Below are positions 57,101-64,000 of a DNA stretch of 64,000 bases, piece by piece. The notes under the pieces were generated by a model. That model ran no database searches, was not told the DNA's origin, and was given only the letters and a program-made list of their open reading frames with translations. The stretch covers positions 620,001 through 684,000 of the forward strand of contig OZ244596.1 in assembly GCA_965218235.1 (NCBI GenBank), in the 5' to 3' direction. Position 1 is the first letter of the stretch. Every line of letters starts with the position of its first letter. This stretch comes from CADCWK01 sp965218235 (GTDB lineage Bacteria; Chloroflexota; Chloroflexia; Thermomicrobiales; UBA6265). Made by a program: the position numbers and the translations under genes.

Positions 57101-57925
57101 TCCAAGCGGAAGGCCACCTATGACGAAGATGTCGCGGCGGACAAGTCCCGGCACGACCAGAAGCTGACCCAGCTCCAGACCGAGCTGTCGGCCGAGCTGG
57201 TCATTTTGAACACGCACAAGGACGAGGTCGCCGCGGTCGGGGAGGCGCAGAAGGAAGATGACCTCTCCCGGCTGATTCGTCAGAACCAGGAAGCGGCCCA
57301 GATCGCCGACCGGGACCACCAGGAACGCCTGGCGAAGATCCGCCAGCAGGCCACCGAGCAGGGCGTGGCGGCGGGAAGTAACTACGCGGGCGGACTGACG
57401 GGGTCGCTTGGCGCCAATCAGGGGGCGCTCAACGCGGCCATGGCCAATATCGGGTCGAGCATGGGGAACAGCCTGGCGGACTCGATGAAGTCCAGCATGG
57501 ACCAGAAGGCCAAGGGATTCGATTTTGGCGACTACGTCAATACCGTGTTCGGCCGGATCGCCAAGGACTTCGACCGGGTCAAAGGTGCCTACCAGAGCTC
57601 CGCCTACGGCCAGTTCATCAGCCAGCTGACCAATTCGCAGAACCAGTCCTTCTCCAGCATCGCCGACTCGATTCGCCAGGCGCTCACAGGCCGGGCTTCT
57701 GGCGGCCCCGTCTCGGCCGGAACGCCGTACCCCGTTGGTGAGCGCGAGCCTGAGTTGTTCGTCCCGCGTCAGTCCGGAGCGATTCTCAACGGTGACCAGA
57801 TTCGGGGACTGCTCGATACCCAGCAATCCAGCGGCGGGGCAACCGTCCATATCGGCACCCTGGTCACCAACAATCAAGCCGACCTGTCCGCGTTCGCCAG
57901 TGAACTTGCCTGGAGGATGCGCTAG
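54101..57925 (+). CDS. Tape measure protein with intein
   Basis: A 1274-residue precursor starting at GTG. The N-extein (1-232) and C-extein (675-1274) make an ~830-residue tape measure protein with Ala-rich helices, a central hydrophobic segment (~745-815) and a long coiled coil (~850-1090), plus a Gly-rich end with VGEREPELFVPRQSG, typical of tape measure C-termini. It sets tail length and is threaded inside the tube. The intein (233-674) sits in a conserved helical part; splicing would join SSELGDL to SGHTDNFSNA, matching the usual tape measure sequence there. Confidence 0.9.
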   Translation: MAQNIVEILLKARDDSQPAVKSFTAGLKQMQSQVADLKRIQADAARSVVTASTPNDSLAARADLTAVTKDLKDAETDLNGVTNTLGQTAGGVTGTFRNLFTSFTAANLAANAITAGIGAFKQGLGDSVQAATTYNNAMLGLSSTAASLGQSQDAARQSAKQLSSDGLLSVATSANSLKQLMQSGLGLDQAVTLMGRFKDEAAYGRSATIGYDQAVGNLAQAYKTNSSELGDLCLVYETPIFTDQGILMIGDIVENHLFPKVLSFDIITHEIRTKPIVRHFNNGPKRSLRVTLRSGRVIEGSYDHKLYLANGSKTEFRHLCPGNTVLAASSQNESAPPVETDTHQLDQHNNDAPYVLPPIAFPALNERVSSVEKPLPRPVSPDERSPSALQHANAHSTGESLPGPEDQTGAEAVGSTLPVPSAASSSLDIRTPDTHSITAAEPVLGKLTHDDFVEQVLPGGKEKLPYGTGGSESKLVERGLDGAKRSLIETATPVNDAGTTKVASSTRITSNPSRPIETSPSTSKTALPCVNGAIDSNMDVLANTQKTRYDGSSSNSLTASRMPNATPLVTGSWTTTSEGSLTSSNMSLDEFPMPVTSTLTDQASKALSDDVDCRCGGITKRSDLTTLSHELVVRLDEVVSVEDIGERPTYNITVEGDHNYFLGESLDCLTLTANSGHTDNFSNAVDAGAQTLGKMSSQLSNTEREQAKFIGYMQQSASTTGDAAAFANTYAGKLARMEYQTNQAQVAIGNGLQPALSILIGGLGNLFGAADSAGDGLKYAQMAAASLAVIVRSVADVVVGAAQIIFGAFASIVTLSWKPLEDALNGSVNRQIGTWTDFNQTITDIAEGSFDSQKGAQTKALDQMTAAQRTAIKKMNEQLTDETTSFQRANEQRTKQFQESMRDIIIAHRDKSRSLQKDIADENAAYSKQVADRQKDLNGDLASLEESHANKVTDITKKISDEKNKGLIVDGVLYREANQEKLDQLQGDLDEEIAKYGQQVSKRKATYDEDVAADKSRHDQKLTQLQTELSAELVILNTHKDEVAAVGEAQKEDDLSRLIRQNQEAAQIADRDHQERLAKIRQQATEQGVAAGSNYAGGLTGSLGANQGALNAAMANIGSSMGNSLADSMKSSMDQKAKGFDFGDYVNTVFGRIAKDFDRVKGAYQSSAYGQFISQLTNSQNQSFSSIADSIRQALTGRASGGPVSAGTPYPVGEREPELFVPRQSGAILNGDQIRGLLDTQQSSGGATVHIGTLVTNNQADLSAFASELAWRMR
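54797..56122 (+). other. Intein in the tape measure protein with an overprinted linker
   Basis: The 442-residue intein starts with Cys233 (CLVYETPIFTDQGIL, block A), block B is SGRVIEGSYDHKLY with the x-x-H pattern, block F is YNITVEGDHNYFL, and it ends in CLTLTAN before extein Ser. The penultimate His usual in block G is Ala here. Between blocks B and F lie about 320 residues without any endonuclease motif: Ser/Thr/Pro/Asn-rich and low in hydrophobics, so probably disordered. The same DNA in another frame encodes an HNH endonuclease (55057-56010). Confidence 0.82.
55057..56010 (+). CDS. Zinc-finger and HNH endonuclease, overprinted within the intein
   Basis: A 317-residue protein in a frame shifted relative to the tape measure gene. 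Three zinc-finger-like units follow each other: CSACG..CAVC (residues 17-36), CVECGKTF..CSTAC (49-73) and CAECGVIF..YCGRAC (100-124). An HNH domain follows: VFDRDGYTCQRCG, LNAHHIKP with H189-H190, ENG with N206, and CQWCHRLEH with C211, C214 and H219. A C-terminal ~90-residue basic DNA-binding-like part ends the chain. Every landmark is in the expected order and spacing, so this is a genuine endonuclease. No ribosome binding site is obvious. It begins after intein block B and ends before block F. Confidence 0.85.
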   Translation: MSRKHCSRRLFPERICSACGNGYSPTGPAQQRCAVCIAAYRFPGVERTCVECGKTFTATSIARRTVTICSTACKRTLYRRKFAGAGGSNWRGGCRKHLACAECGVIFIGYPDPRYSQHYCGRACAGQAHSRRLRGAGSPRWKGEAAVRHWRKRIEASGEGARWRKAVFDRDGYTCQRCGYDQGGKLNAHHIKPVATHRDLALDIENGTTLCQWCHRLEHGRFGKYSEDEIRRLIKQQLDCFPNAKRHPIGYWFLDDNVRRELDQLKHELGRIPNASDVHTHRPSLEGAIRRRRLSMRRYYQTIGLDYPVSRVGRPAR

Positions 57926-58773
57926 TGCAGATCATCGAGCTGGACGGCTACACCCTGCATTCCCTGATCGAAGACGTGCCCTCATTCGTCCATCGGGGAC
58001 TGGACGGCCTGGCCTCGGCCGAGGACCGGATCGAGAGCGGCACCGTAGCGGGCGATCACGGTGCCTACGTCACCTCAACCCTGACCGGCGGCCGCGTCAT
58101 CACCATGGACGGACGGTTGCACGGTTCAGACAGCGATTATCCCGTCCTGCGGCAACTGTTCATTGCCGCCACCAGTAATAAACGCGATGTCGACGGGACG
58201 GTCATGCCGCGAATGCTTCGTCTCTACGACCTCGACGGCCGTGACTATCAGGTCGGCGTCATCCGGCGCAAACTCGACTTCGCCCACGAGCTGCCAACGA
58301 CCTCCGAGTGGCGGCTGGAACTCTTTGCCCCTGACCCGTGGATCTATAGCCAGGACACCGCCTCGACGACCCTGACCCTGCCGACCGGCGGCGGTTTCAT
58401 AGTCCCTGTCACCGTCCCGATTCACTTTGGCAACGCCACGGGCGGGAGCGCCACCGTCACCAACGAGGGCACCGCCATCACCAAGCCCGTCATCGAGCTG
58501 CACGGGCCGCTGACCAATCCGGTCGTCACCAACGAGACGACGGGCAAGCGTATCGGCCTCAATCTGACCCTGCTGACTGGCGAGACCGTCGTTATCGACC
58601 TCAAGGCACGCACCGCCATCCAGGGCGGCGCGACCAACCGGATGGGCGCCCTGGCGTCGGGCTTTACGTGGTGGGGTATCCGGACGGGCCTGAACACGCT
58701 GCGACTGGCCGCTGACACCTACGAGACGGGCTACGCCATCGTCACGTTTCGCTCGGCGTGGGGAGGGCTGTAG
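57925..58773 (+). CDS. Distal tail (Dit-like) protein
   Basis: A 282-residue protein starting with GTG that overlaps the tape measure stop. It has the Dit N-terminal pattern (MQIIELDGYTLHSL ... GLASAEDRIESGTVAGDHGA and TMDGRLHGSDSDYPVLRQLF) and ends in a beta-sandwich galectin-like part (WRLELFAPDPWIYSQ ... VPVTVPIHFGNATGGSATVTN). It forms the hub ring between tail tube and tip. Confidence 0.8.
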   Translation: MQIIELDGYTLHSLIEDVPSFVHRGLDGLASAEDRIESGTVAGDHGAYVTSTLTGGRVITMDGRLHGSDSDYPVLRQLFIAATSNKRDVDGTVMPRMLRLYDLDGRDYQVGVIRRKLDFAHELPTTSEWRLELFAPDPWIYSQDTASTTLTLPTGGGFIVPVTVPIHFGNATGGSATVTNEGTAITKPVIELHGPLTNPVVTNETTGKRIGLNLTLLTGETVVIDLKARTAIQGGATNRMGALASGFTWWGIRTGLNTLRLAADTYETGYAIVTFRSAWGGL

Positions 58774-59979
58774 ATGCCAATCTTCGTCGTCGATGACCAG
58801 CAACAGTACGTCGTGGACAATGATGGTCGCTTTATCGTGCTGCGCTCGCCGCAGAACCCGACCGCGCTGATTGACCCCGCCACGCTCGACCAGTACGACG
58901 ACACGCGCTACACCATCGAGATCGTCAGCCCGACCGGCCAGCTCATCGCCGACATCACCCAGATCACGCCGGCGTTTCAATACACCACCCGCCGTAACCG
59001 GGCCGAGGACATGCAGTTCAGCGTCGATCTGGGGGCCGCGACGGACCTAGCCAAGACACTCGGCATGCGTCTGTGGGAGCTGTTCGCGGGGTATATCAAC
59101 GAGGTCAGGATTCGGCGGGGCAACCGGTATCTCATGGGCGGCCAGCTCATCTACGCCGAGCCGAGCCTGAGTGCTGACCGGCGCACGCTCGCTGTCCGGG
59201 CGACCGGCTTTCTCGACCTGTTTAGCTCACGGTATCTCTTGCCCTCGACCAGCAACGGCGGCGCGACCCATTTCAGCAGTACCGACATCGGGGCTGTGAT
59301 CTGGTCGATGATCCAAACCTCGCAAGGACTCTCCAACGGCGACTTTGGCGTCACGCTTGGCGCGATCCAGACCAGTCGACCCATCACCGAGGACTGGCAA
59401 CCATTCGCCTCCAGCCTGTCGGACATCTTCCAGTCTCAGACCGAGCGGGTCGATTCGGTCGATTTCGCCTTCAGCTACGACAAGAAGCTGTACGTCTATT
59501 ACCCGGGCATCGGCACGGACAAGACCGAGCTGCTCATGAGCTACCCCGGCAATATCACCGGCATCACCCTGCCGCGCGACTGGACCAGGACGGTCAACTA
59601 CTCGATCAACCGCGGATCGGGTAACGGCACCGACGTCACGCCGATCGAGACCCGGCAGGATACGGCCTCACAGTCCGCCTACCGGATCCGCATGCGGATC
59701 GACGACTACCCCGACGTCTCCGTTCCGGCCACGCTGGATAACTACGGCGACGAGGCGCTCCGACTCAACGGCGCGGGCCAGACCATTCCCAAGGTGACGC
59801 TCGACGGGCGGCTGGACCCACAGTTGGGCGCCTACTGGATCGGCGACCGGGTCCGCTTCGCTGTCGATGACCCGTCGTTCGATCTGCTCGATGACCGGTC
59901 CTGGCGGATCAACGAGATCGCTGTCTCCGTCAACGAGAACCACGCCGAGACCATCACCCTGCAAGTCGGCTACAACTAA
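58774..59979 (+). CDS. Tail protein of the ReqiPepy6 Gp37-like/Tal class
   Basis: A 401-residue protein that follows the Dit gene directly. Its N-terminal half, with IAEITQ-like ADITQITPAFQYTTRRNRAE and RIRRGNRYLMGGQLI, and later ITLPRDWTRTVNYSINRGSGN, match siphovirus tail-tip/baseplate proteins of the Gp37-like group. It probably forms the tail tip. Confidence 0.7.
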   Translation: MPIFVVDDQQQYVVDNDGRFIVLRSPQNPTALIDPATLDQYDDTRYTIEIVSPTGQLIADITQITPAFQYTTRRNRAEDMQFSVDLGAATDLAKTLGMRLWELFAGYINEVRIRRGNRYLMGGQLIYAEPSLSADRRTLAVRATGFLDLFSSRYLLPSTSNGGATHFSSTDIGAVIWSMIQTSQGLSNGDFGVTLGAIQTSRPITEDWQPFASSLSDIFQSQTERVDSVDFAFSYDKKLYVYYPGIGTDKTELLMSYPGNITGITLPRDWTRTVNYSINRGSGNGTDVTPIETRQDTASQSAYRIRMRIDDYPDVSVPATLDNYGDEALRLNGAGQTIPKVTLDGRLDPQLGAYWIGDRVRFAVDDPSFDLLDDRSWRINEIAVSVNENHAETITLQVGYN

Positions 59980-59987
59980 GGAGGCTC

Positions 59988-60530
59988 ATGCCATCACACG
60001 ATCTTGACTATCAAAAGAACAATGGGGACGCCTTCTTTGCCCGGCTCAAGAAGCTGGAGGACCAGGTCCGCCGGATTCGTACCGTCCAGGAGGGCGGTGG
60101 TCAGGCCTTTCCGGTCACCGGTTACCCCGGACCGGGCCAGGTCTACCCCCGCACCGTCACCCTGGCCGCCAACACCCAGACCGCCTTCACCTTCGCGGTG
60201 CGAACGGAAGGGGCGCTTTCCCCGACCCTGTGGGAACCATCCCTGGCCGTCTACGTCGATACCGATGGGGGCACCGGCTTCCTGATGCCGGACATGGAGA
60301 CCCCGACCTCCGAGTACCTGTGGCCAGAGGGCGGACTGCTGACCACGGACCAGCGCAAACTCTTCTACAGCCTGACGCGGAATGGTCGGTATGGTCTCTT
60401 TCCCCAGGACCCGGAGAATATCGGTGCCTGGGTGGTGCAACTGTGGAATCTCGGGTCGTCCAGCCACACCTACTACCTCAAGATCCGGCCGTTTGGCGCA
60501 TCATCGCTGGGACCACTCGATGAGGTCTGA
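59988..60530 (+). CDS. Minor tail protein
   Basis: A 180-residue protein with CTAAGGAGG start. The N-terminal 35 residues are a helix (FFARLKKLEDQVRRIRTVQ); the rest is beta-rich with Trp/Tyr. It lies between tail-tip genes. No family identified; likely a small baseplate or tip protein. Confidence 0.55.
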   Translation: MPSHDLDYQKNNGDAFFARLKKLEDQVRRIRTVQEGGGQAFPVTGYPGPGQVYPRTVTLAANTQTAFTFAVRTEGALSPTLWEPSLAVYVDTDGGTGFLMPDMETPTSEYLWPEGGLLTTDQRKLFYSLTRNGRYGLFPQDPENIGAWVVQLWNLGSSSHTYYLKIRPFGASSLGPLDEV

Positions 60531-60541
60531 CCGTGACCGCA

Positions 60542-60550
60542 TGAGACAAT
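60542..60550 (+). promoter_or_regulatory. Possible late-type promoter variant
   Basis: TGAGACAATAGAGG lies 26 bases before the gene at 60577 and matches the downstream part of TTGCTACAATAGAG at 35232. The first T of the -10 box is missing, so this is weak. Confidence 0.25.
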
Positions 60551-60576
60551 AGAGGCGTAATCCCTTCGACTTTTCT

Positions 60577-61530
60577 ATGGCCCGCTACGCAACCCACCTC
60601 ACCAACGGAACCTCCGGCCCGGAAGGGCTGACCCGCCTGCTCGGCAAACTGCTGAACGGGTCCGGTGTGCTCTCTCCGAACGACCTGGCGGTCTCCGCCC
60701 AGTCCACCCCCGATATGACGGTCAAGGTGGCCGCCGGCGACATCGCCATCTATGCCGGAGCGATCGTCTATCACGGCTGGTCGACGGCCAACGAGAACGT
60801 CACCATCGTCGCCAACGGCACCGGTTCGGCCAAAGTCGACTCCATCGTGGCCTACATCGATCCGGCGGCCGCTTCTACCACCGAGAACAATCCCGATGGC
60901 CTCAAATTCCTGTCCGTGCGGGGATCAACCGGCGCACCGACCGGGACCGAGATCAATGCGGCCATCGGGTCCAAGCCGTATGCCGTTCTCAATGACGTGG
61001 CGGTGGGTAACGGCGTCTCATCGATCAACGCGGGCAACCTGACCGACCGGCGGACCCTGGCCACCATCAACATCGACAAGCTCGGTGGCGGTTCTGGCTG
61101 GACAGGCTTTACGCCGAACTGGTCCATTTTCGGTGGCTCCACATCGGTGGGCAACGGCACCCTGACCGGGCGCTACAAGCAGATTGGCTCGACCGTCACT
61201 GGCTGGATTCTGCTGGTGCAGGGTTCGACCACGACCAAGTCCGGCACCGGCTTGTGGCACTTCAGCCCACCCGTTCCGCCACGCACCAACACCACCAATG
61301 AACAGGTGATTGGTCAGGCTTTGTTTGCTGATGCATCGTTAGGCGCCCGCTACAACGGCGTCACGCACCTGGCACGCTCCGACGATAGCAATATCCCTAA
61401 CCGCCTGTTCATTCGCTATCCCGAGACGTCAGCGACACCGTCGCTGGGTTCGGACCTCAAGACGGGTACATCGACGCAGGACCCCGGCGATAACGTCTTC
61501 CAGAGTTTCACCTACGAGGCAGCCCCATAA
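60577..61530 (+). CDS. Tail fibre/baseplate protein
   Basis: A 317-residue protein. The N-terminal ~170 residues (SVSAQSTPDMTVKVAAGDIA ... KVDSIVAYIDPAA ... LNDVAVGNGVSSINAGNLTDRR) match phage baseplate/receptor-attachment proteins, and the C-terminal ~140 residues are a beta-rich Trp/Gly-rich head-like domain. It may be another receptor-binding protein. Confidence 0.65.
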   Translation: MARYATHLTNGTSGPEGLTRLLGKLLNGSGVLSPNDLAVSAQSTPDMTVKVAAGDIAIYAGAIVYHGWSTANENVTIVANGTGSAKVDSIVAYIDPAAASTTENNPDGLKFLSVRGSTGAPTGTEINAAIGSKPYAVLNDVAVGNGVSSINAGNLTDRRTLATINIDKLGGGSGWTGFTPNWSIFGGSTSVGNGTLTGRYKQIGSTVTGWILLVQGSTTTKSGTGLWHFSPPVPPRTNTTNEQVIGQALFADASLGARYNGVTHLARSDDSNIPNRLFIRYPETSATPSLGSDLKTGTSTQDPGDNVFQSFTYEAAP

Positions 61531-61533
61531 CCT

Positions 61534-61899
61534 ATGGCCCCACGACACACCGATGACGAAAGGACATCACTTGGCTCCGGCAACACTGTCCTGGAGCTGA
61601 GTTTCAGTGTTGCGGACATGATCAAACAGACCACGAAGCTGGAAGCCCGCCTTGAACGCATGGAAGAGAAGAGCGACCTCCAGCACGACCAGACCCGCGA
61701 AGCCTTCCGGGGCCAGATTTCCTCCCTGCGGACCGAGATCAAACAGGACTATCCGACCCGTGCCGAGCTGGCAGCCGTCCAGAAGACGGCCGACGGTGCC
61801 GCCGCCAGTATCAACAAGGTGGCCTGGACGGTCATCACCGCCGTGATCGTCGCCCTGCTGGCCCTGGTGGTTGGGGCCTCGCGAATTATCGCCCTGTAA
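61534..61899 (+). CDS. Coiled-coil protein with C-terminal membrane anchor
   Basis: A 121-residue protein: polar start, a coiled coil (residues ~25-80; LEARLERMEEKSDLQHDQTR) and one membrane helix at the C-terminus (AWTVITAVIVALLALVVGAS). This is the pattern of haemolysin XhlA-type or phage holin-associated proteins, and its place before the lysis genes fits. Confidence 0.65.
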   Translation: MAPRHTDDERTSLGSGNTVLELSFSVADMIKQTTKLEARLERMEEKSDLQHDQTREAFRGQISSLRTEIKQDYPTRAELAAVQKTADGAAASINKVAWTVITAVIVALLALVVGASRIIAL

Positions 61900-61904
61900 C
61901 TCCT

Positions 61905-62363
61905 ATGAACCTCCTGCGTCACTTCTCACCACCCAATATCGCCGCCTACTTCGGCCTCGTCTTCTTCCTGCTGGTCCTCTACTGGCTGCTCTGGCCGTTC
62001 AAGTCGATCGACATCGTGAGTCCGATCCCGATGGTCAAGGACACCTATCTGACCGGGGAGATCGCCGACTACGACGTCACGTTCTGCAAATACCTCGACG
62101 ATCCGGCCACCATCACCCGGACGCTGGTCTACACCGAGACCGCCCAGCGGCGCAGCTACGGCGATCTCCAGTCCACCCTCAGCCACAGCTTGCACTGTCC
62201 GCAGACGATCCGGGCCATCTCGACGAACCTGACCTCCGACCTGCCCGCTGGCAAGGCCCGACTGGAGCTGATCTACCGCTACCGCTGCTCGCCGTTGCAG
62301 GTCTGTACCAAACGGGCAATGACGACCGAGTTCACGATCATCAATCCTGGGGAAGGCCAGTGA
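61905..62363 (+). CDS. Membrane-anchored protein, lysis region
   Basis: A 152-residue protein with one N-terminal membrane helix (~residues 9-30: IAAYFGLVFFLLVLYWLLWP) and a soluble domain with four cysteines. It may be a spanin-like or accessory exported protein. No known family. Its stop overlaps the GTG of the next gene. Confidence 0.5.
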   Translation: MNLLRHFSPPNIAAYFGLVFFLLVLYWLLWPFKSIDIVSPIPMVKDTYLTGEIADYDVTFCKYLDDPATITRTLVYTETAQRRSYGDLQSTLSHSLHCPQTIRAISTNLTSDLPAGKARLELIYRYRCSPLQVCTKRAMTTEFTIINPGEGQ

Positions 62364-62620
62364 TCGACCTGTCGACCATTGTTCTGCTGGTGATCGGACT
62401 GGTCGTGCTGGCGCTGCTGTTTCGGGCGCTGGCCGGTGTGCTGACCATCGTGCTGGCACTGGGCATCGTCGGTTTCGTTGGCCTACTGATCGTTGACGCC
62501 TACCAGGGCGGGACGGCGTACCGGCAAGCATTCGATCATCTGCAGACCGTGCTGACAGGGCTGGCCGTGGCGATCGCTGGCGTGGTGACGACCTTTCTGC
62601 GGTCGAGGAGCGCGCGATGA
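62360..62620 (+). CDS. Holin-like small membrane protein
   Basis: An 86-residue protein starting with GTG, overlapping the previous stop by four bases. It has two hydrophobic helices in residues ~6-47, a short polar stretch (DAYQGGTAYRQAFDHLQ) and a third weaker helix, with basic C-terminus (RSRSAR). Size and place before the endolysin suggest a holin. No family motif. Confidence 0.55.
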   Translation: MIDLSTIVLLVIGLVVLALLFRALAGVLTIVLALGIVGFVGLLIVDAYQGGTAYRQAFDHLQTVLTGLAVAIAGVVTTFLRSRSAR

Positions 62621-62964
62621 GAGAACGCTTCGACCGCTTTGCTGAGTCGATCGCTGACGGCACAGGTTCCCCGTGGGCCTTTGGTGCGGCCTTGCTGATC
62701 GTCCTTGTCTGGGGAGTCGCCGGACCGCTGATGCACTTTAGCGACCTGTGGTTGCTTCTGATCAATACGGTCACCACGGTCGTGACCTTCGTCATGGTGT
62801 TCATCATCCAGGCTGATCAGAACCGAACCAGCCGAGCAGCAGAGCTCAAGCTCGACGAACTTATTCGCGCCGTCCACGCGGCTGATGACACGGTGATCGA
62901 CGCTGAGCACCAGACCCAGCAGCAGATGGACGACCACAGCGAACGACTCAAAGGAGAGCGATGA
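62617..62964 (+). CDS. PF04120-like two-helix membrane protein
   Basis: A 115-residue protein with two membrane helices (ALLIVLVWGVAGPLMHF and LLINTVTTVVTFVMVFII), then QADQNRTSRAAELKLDELIR. This is the pattern of the 'low affinity iron permease' domain, though in bacteria the function is unproven. Here it sits in a phage lysis cassette directly before the endolysin and may act as a holin or pinholin. It overlaps both neighbours by four bases. Confidence 0.65.
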   Translation: MRERFDRFAESIADGTGSPWAFGAALLIVLVWGVAGPLMHFSDLWLLLINTVTTVVTFVMVFIIQADQNRTSRAAELKLDELIRAVHAADDTVIDAEHQTQQQMDDHSERLKGER

Positions 62965-63932
62965 CAAAAACATGGGTCGGGGCCAGCCCCGCCAATTACG
63001 CAGTCGGCCGAAGTGGCTACACGGTGCAGTACATCTTTTTGCACTGGATTGTCGGTCACCTCTCAGCGGCTGACGCGACCTTTCAAGATCCCAACCGCAT
63101 CGCTTCGGCCCACTATGGCGTCGAGAACGACCAGGTCCACCAGTACGTCGATGAGGGCAACGTCGCCTTTCACGCGGGAGCCGGGGACTGGAACTGGAAG
63201 TCGATCGGCATTGAGCACGCTGGCGGCCCGGACATTCCCGTTACGGAGTCCACGATCCAGACCTCGGCGCTGCTGGTGGCGGACATCTGCCGTCGCTACA
63301 GCATTCCCTGCGACCGCACCCATATCAAGAAACACAACGAGGTCAAGCAAACGACCTGTCCTGGCACCTTGCCGGTTGACCGGATCGTCGAACTTGCTCA
63401 GCACCATCTATCCGGCTCGACCGGGGAAGGAGACGACGTGACGACAAAAGACCACATTACCTATGAAGTTCAGGACATCGCCGATGTGATTGGTGGCGAC
63501 CCGCACTATGACGAAACCCAGCCGGACGCGTTCAACGGACATGTTGATCGGGCACTCACAGCCGGTGGGCTGGAATTGCGCGCGATCATGCGGGACTTCC
63601 TGCGGGACGGTGGCTGGAAGAACGACGCTGAGGTCCAGGCCCTGGAGCGCGACCGGGATACCTTCGCCAAATCAGACAGTGCTAACAAGGGGGAGACGTT
63701 ACGCCTGACCAGCGTCATCAAGCAGAAGGACGACCAGATTGTCGAATACAAGACCGACATCGCGGCGGCAGACTTTCTCACCGACCAGGCCAACGCGGAG
63801 CGGGACGAGGCGCGTGCGGCGCTCAAAGCCGCTCAGAACGGATCAACGTCGCCAACCGGACCATTGAGTGTCGGAGACGCCTTCTCGGCTCTGATAGACG
63901 CCATCGTACGCCGCTTAAAGGAGGTGAAGTAA
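62961..63932 (+). CDS. Endolysin (N-acetylmuramoyl-L-alanine amidase)
   Basis: A 323-residue protein. Residues ~15-155 are an Amidase_2 (T7-lysozyme-like) domain with the zinc ligands in FLHWIVGH, SIGIEHAGG and TTCPGTLPVDRI. It cleaves the bond between muramic acid and the first alanine of peptidoglycan. The C-terminal part (~160-323) is mostly helical and coiled-coil-like (ELRAIMRDFLRDGG ... IKQKDDQIVEYKTD), perhaps a cell-wall-binding or oligomerising part. It follows the holin-like genes. Confidence 0.9.
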   Translation: MTKTWVGASPANYAVGRSGYTVQYIFLHWIVGHLSAADATFQDPNRIASAHYGVENDQVHQYVDEGNVAFHAGAGDWNWKSIGIEHAGGPDIPVTESTIQTSALLVADICRRYSIPCDRTHIKKHNEVKQTTCPGTLPVDRIVELAQHHLSGSTGEGDDVTTKDHITYEVQDIADVIGGDPHYDETQPDAFNGHVDRALTAGGLELRAIMRDFLRDGGWKNDAEVQALERDRDTFAKSDSANKGETLRLTSVIKQKDDQIVEYKTDIAAADFLTDQANAERDEARAALKAAQNGSTSPTGPLSVGDAFSALIDAIVRRLKEVK

Positions 63933-63934
63933 CC

Positions 63935-64000
63935 ATAGATACCATCATTAATCGCCTGCGCAATGAGCCGGTCCTTATCACCACCTTTGTGGGCGCCGTC
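63935..64000 (+). CDS. Start of a gene cut by the window end, apparent ATA start
   Basis: After AAAGGAGGTGAAGTAACC the sequence reads ATAGATACCATCATTAATCG and continues as IDTIINRLRNEPVLITTFVG to the window end. It looks like the N-terminus of a small membrane protein. No ATG, GTG or TTG is in frame between the ribosome binding site and this coding stretch. Confidence 0.4.
   Translation, partial: MDTIINRLRNEPVLITTFVGAV

Noticed and set aside
56096..57877. A 593-codon open frame on the minus strand of the tape measure gene
   Set aside because: It has no domain motif and a composition (Leu/Gly/Val/Asp repeats) that is simply the reverse of coiled-coil codons. It shows that long antisense frames arise by chance here, so length alone was not used to support the nested nucleases.
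1..64000. CRISPR arrays, integrase, attachment sites and replication origin
   Set aside because: I looked for regularly spaced repeats, tyrosine or serine recombinase motifs and iteron clusters, and saw none. The lack of an integrase leaves open whether this is a prophage, a plasmid-like phage or a free phage.

Overview
The window is almost entirely a tailed temperate phage (siphovirus type). It is either a prophage or a free phage genome, and no integrase or attachment site is visible. It is GC-rich and its genes have strong AAGGAGG-type ribosome binding sites, often in ATGA-overlapped strings. The host is not stated by the sequence. A large chromosome-style Agl23-like membrane glycosyltransferase and a class I lanthipeptide locus would fit a Chloroflexota (Thermomicrobia-like) host, but this is a weak inference.

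Layout. 1-13.7 kb is an early/accessory region. It holds many tiny proteins (several zinc ribbons), a tRNA-Phe plus three Leu-anticodon tRNAs, an adenine methyltransferase, an ArdC-like antirestriction protein, a primase-like protein, a Vsr-like endonuclease, a sigma-region-4-like regulator and a GH6 beta-glucanase. 13.7-24.1 kb is the packaging/head module: TerS, TerL, a portal-MuF fusion carrying an intein, a Com-like zinc finger, a protease-scaffold fusion and an HK97-fold capsid protein. 24.1-35.2 kb is cargo: the Agl23-like protein, a lanthipeptide cluster (precursor, LanC, LanB, ABC exporter) and an IS630-family insertion that cuts off a gene start. 35.2-37.9 kb returns to phage structural genes. 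37.9-45.5 kb is a second cargo block: a four-gene CBASS operon (CD-NTase, HORMA, TRIP13-like ATPase, TIR-SAVED), small KTSC and DUF2188 genes, a Cro/CI-type regulator with an ImmA/IrrE protease, and an HNH endonuclease. 45.6-64 kb is the tail and lysis module. It includes a 1452-residue GH8/LamG/repeat adhesin, connectors, major tail protein, tail chaperone with a -1 frameshift, tape measure with a second intein, distal tail proteins, small membrane proteins and an amidase endolysin.

Most striking observation. Both inteins lack an in-frame homing endonuclease domain, yet each contains a complete, recognisable endonuclease gene in another reading frame. In the portal-MuF intein it is an antisense HTH plus Vsr/EDxHD-like nuclease. 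In the tape-measure intein it is a same-strand, frame-shifted zinc-finger plus HNH nuclease, whose overprinted partner is a long Ser/Thr/Pro-rich linker. The phage seems to carry two independent 'overprinted' intein-endonuclease elements.

A recurring TTGCTACAMT motif (extended -10) precedes four structural transcription units. Cargo sits between terminators and these promoters, so the late region looks like independent units with accessory genes inserted between them.
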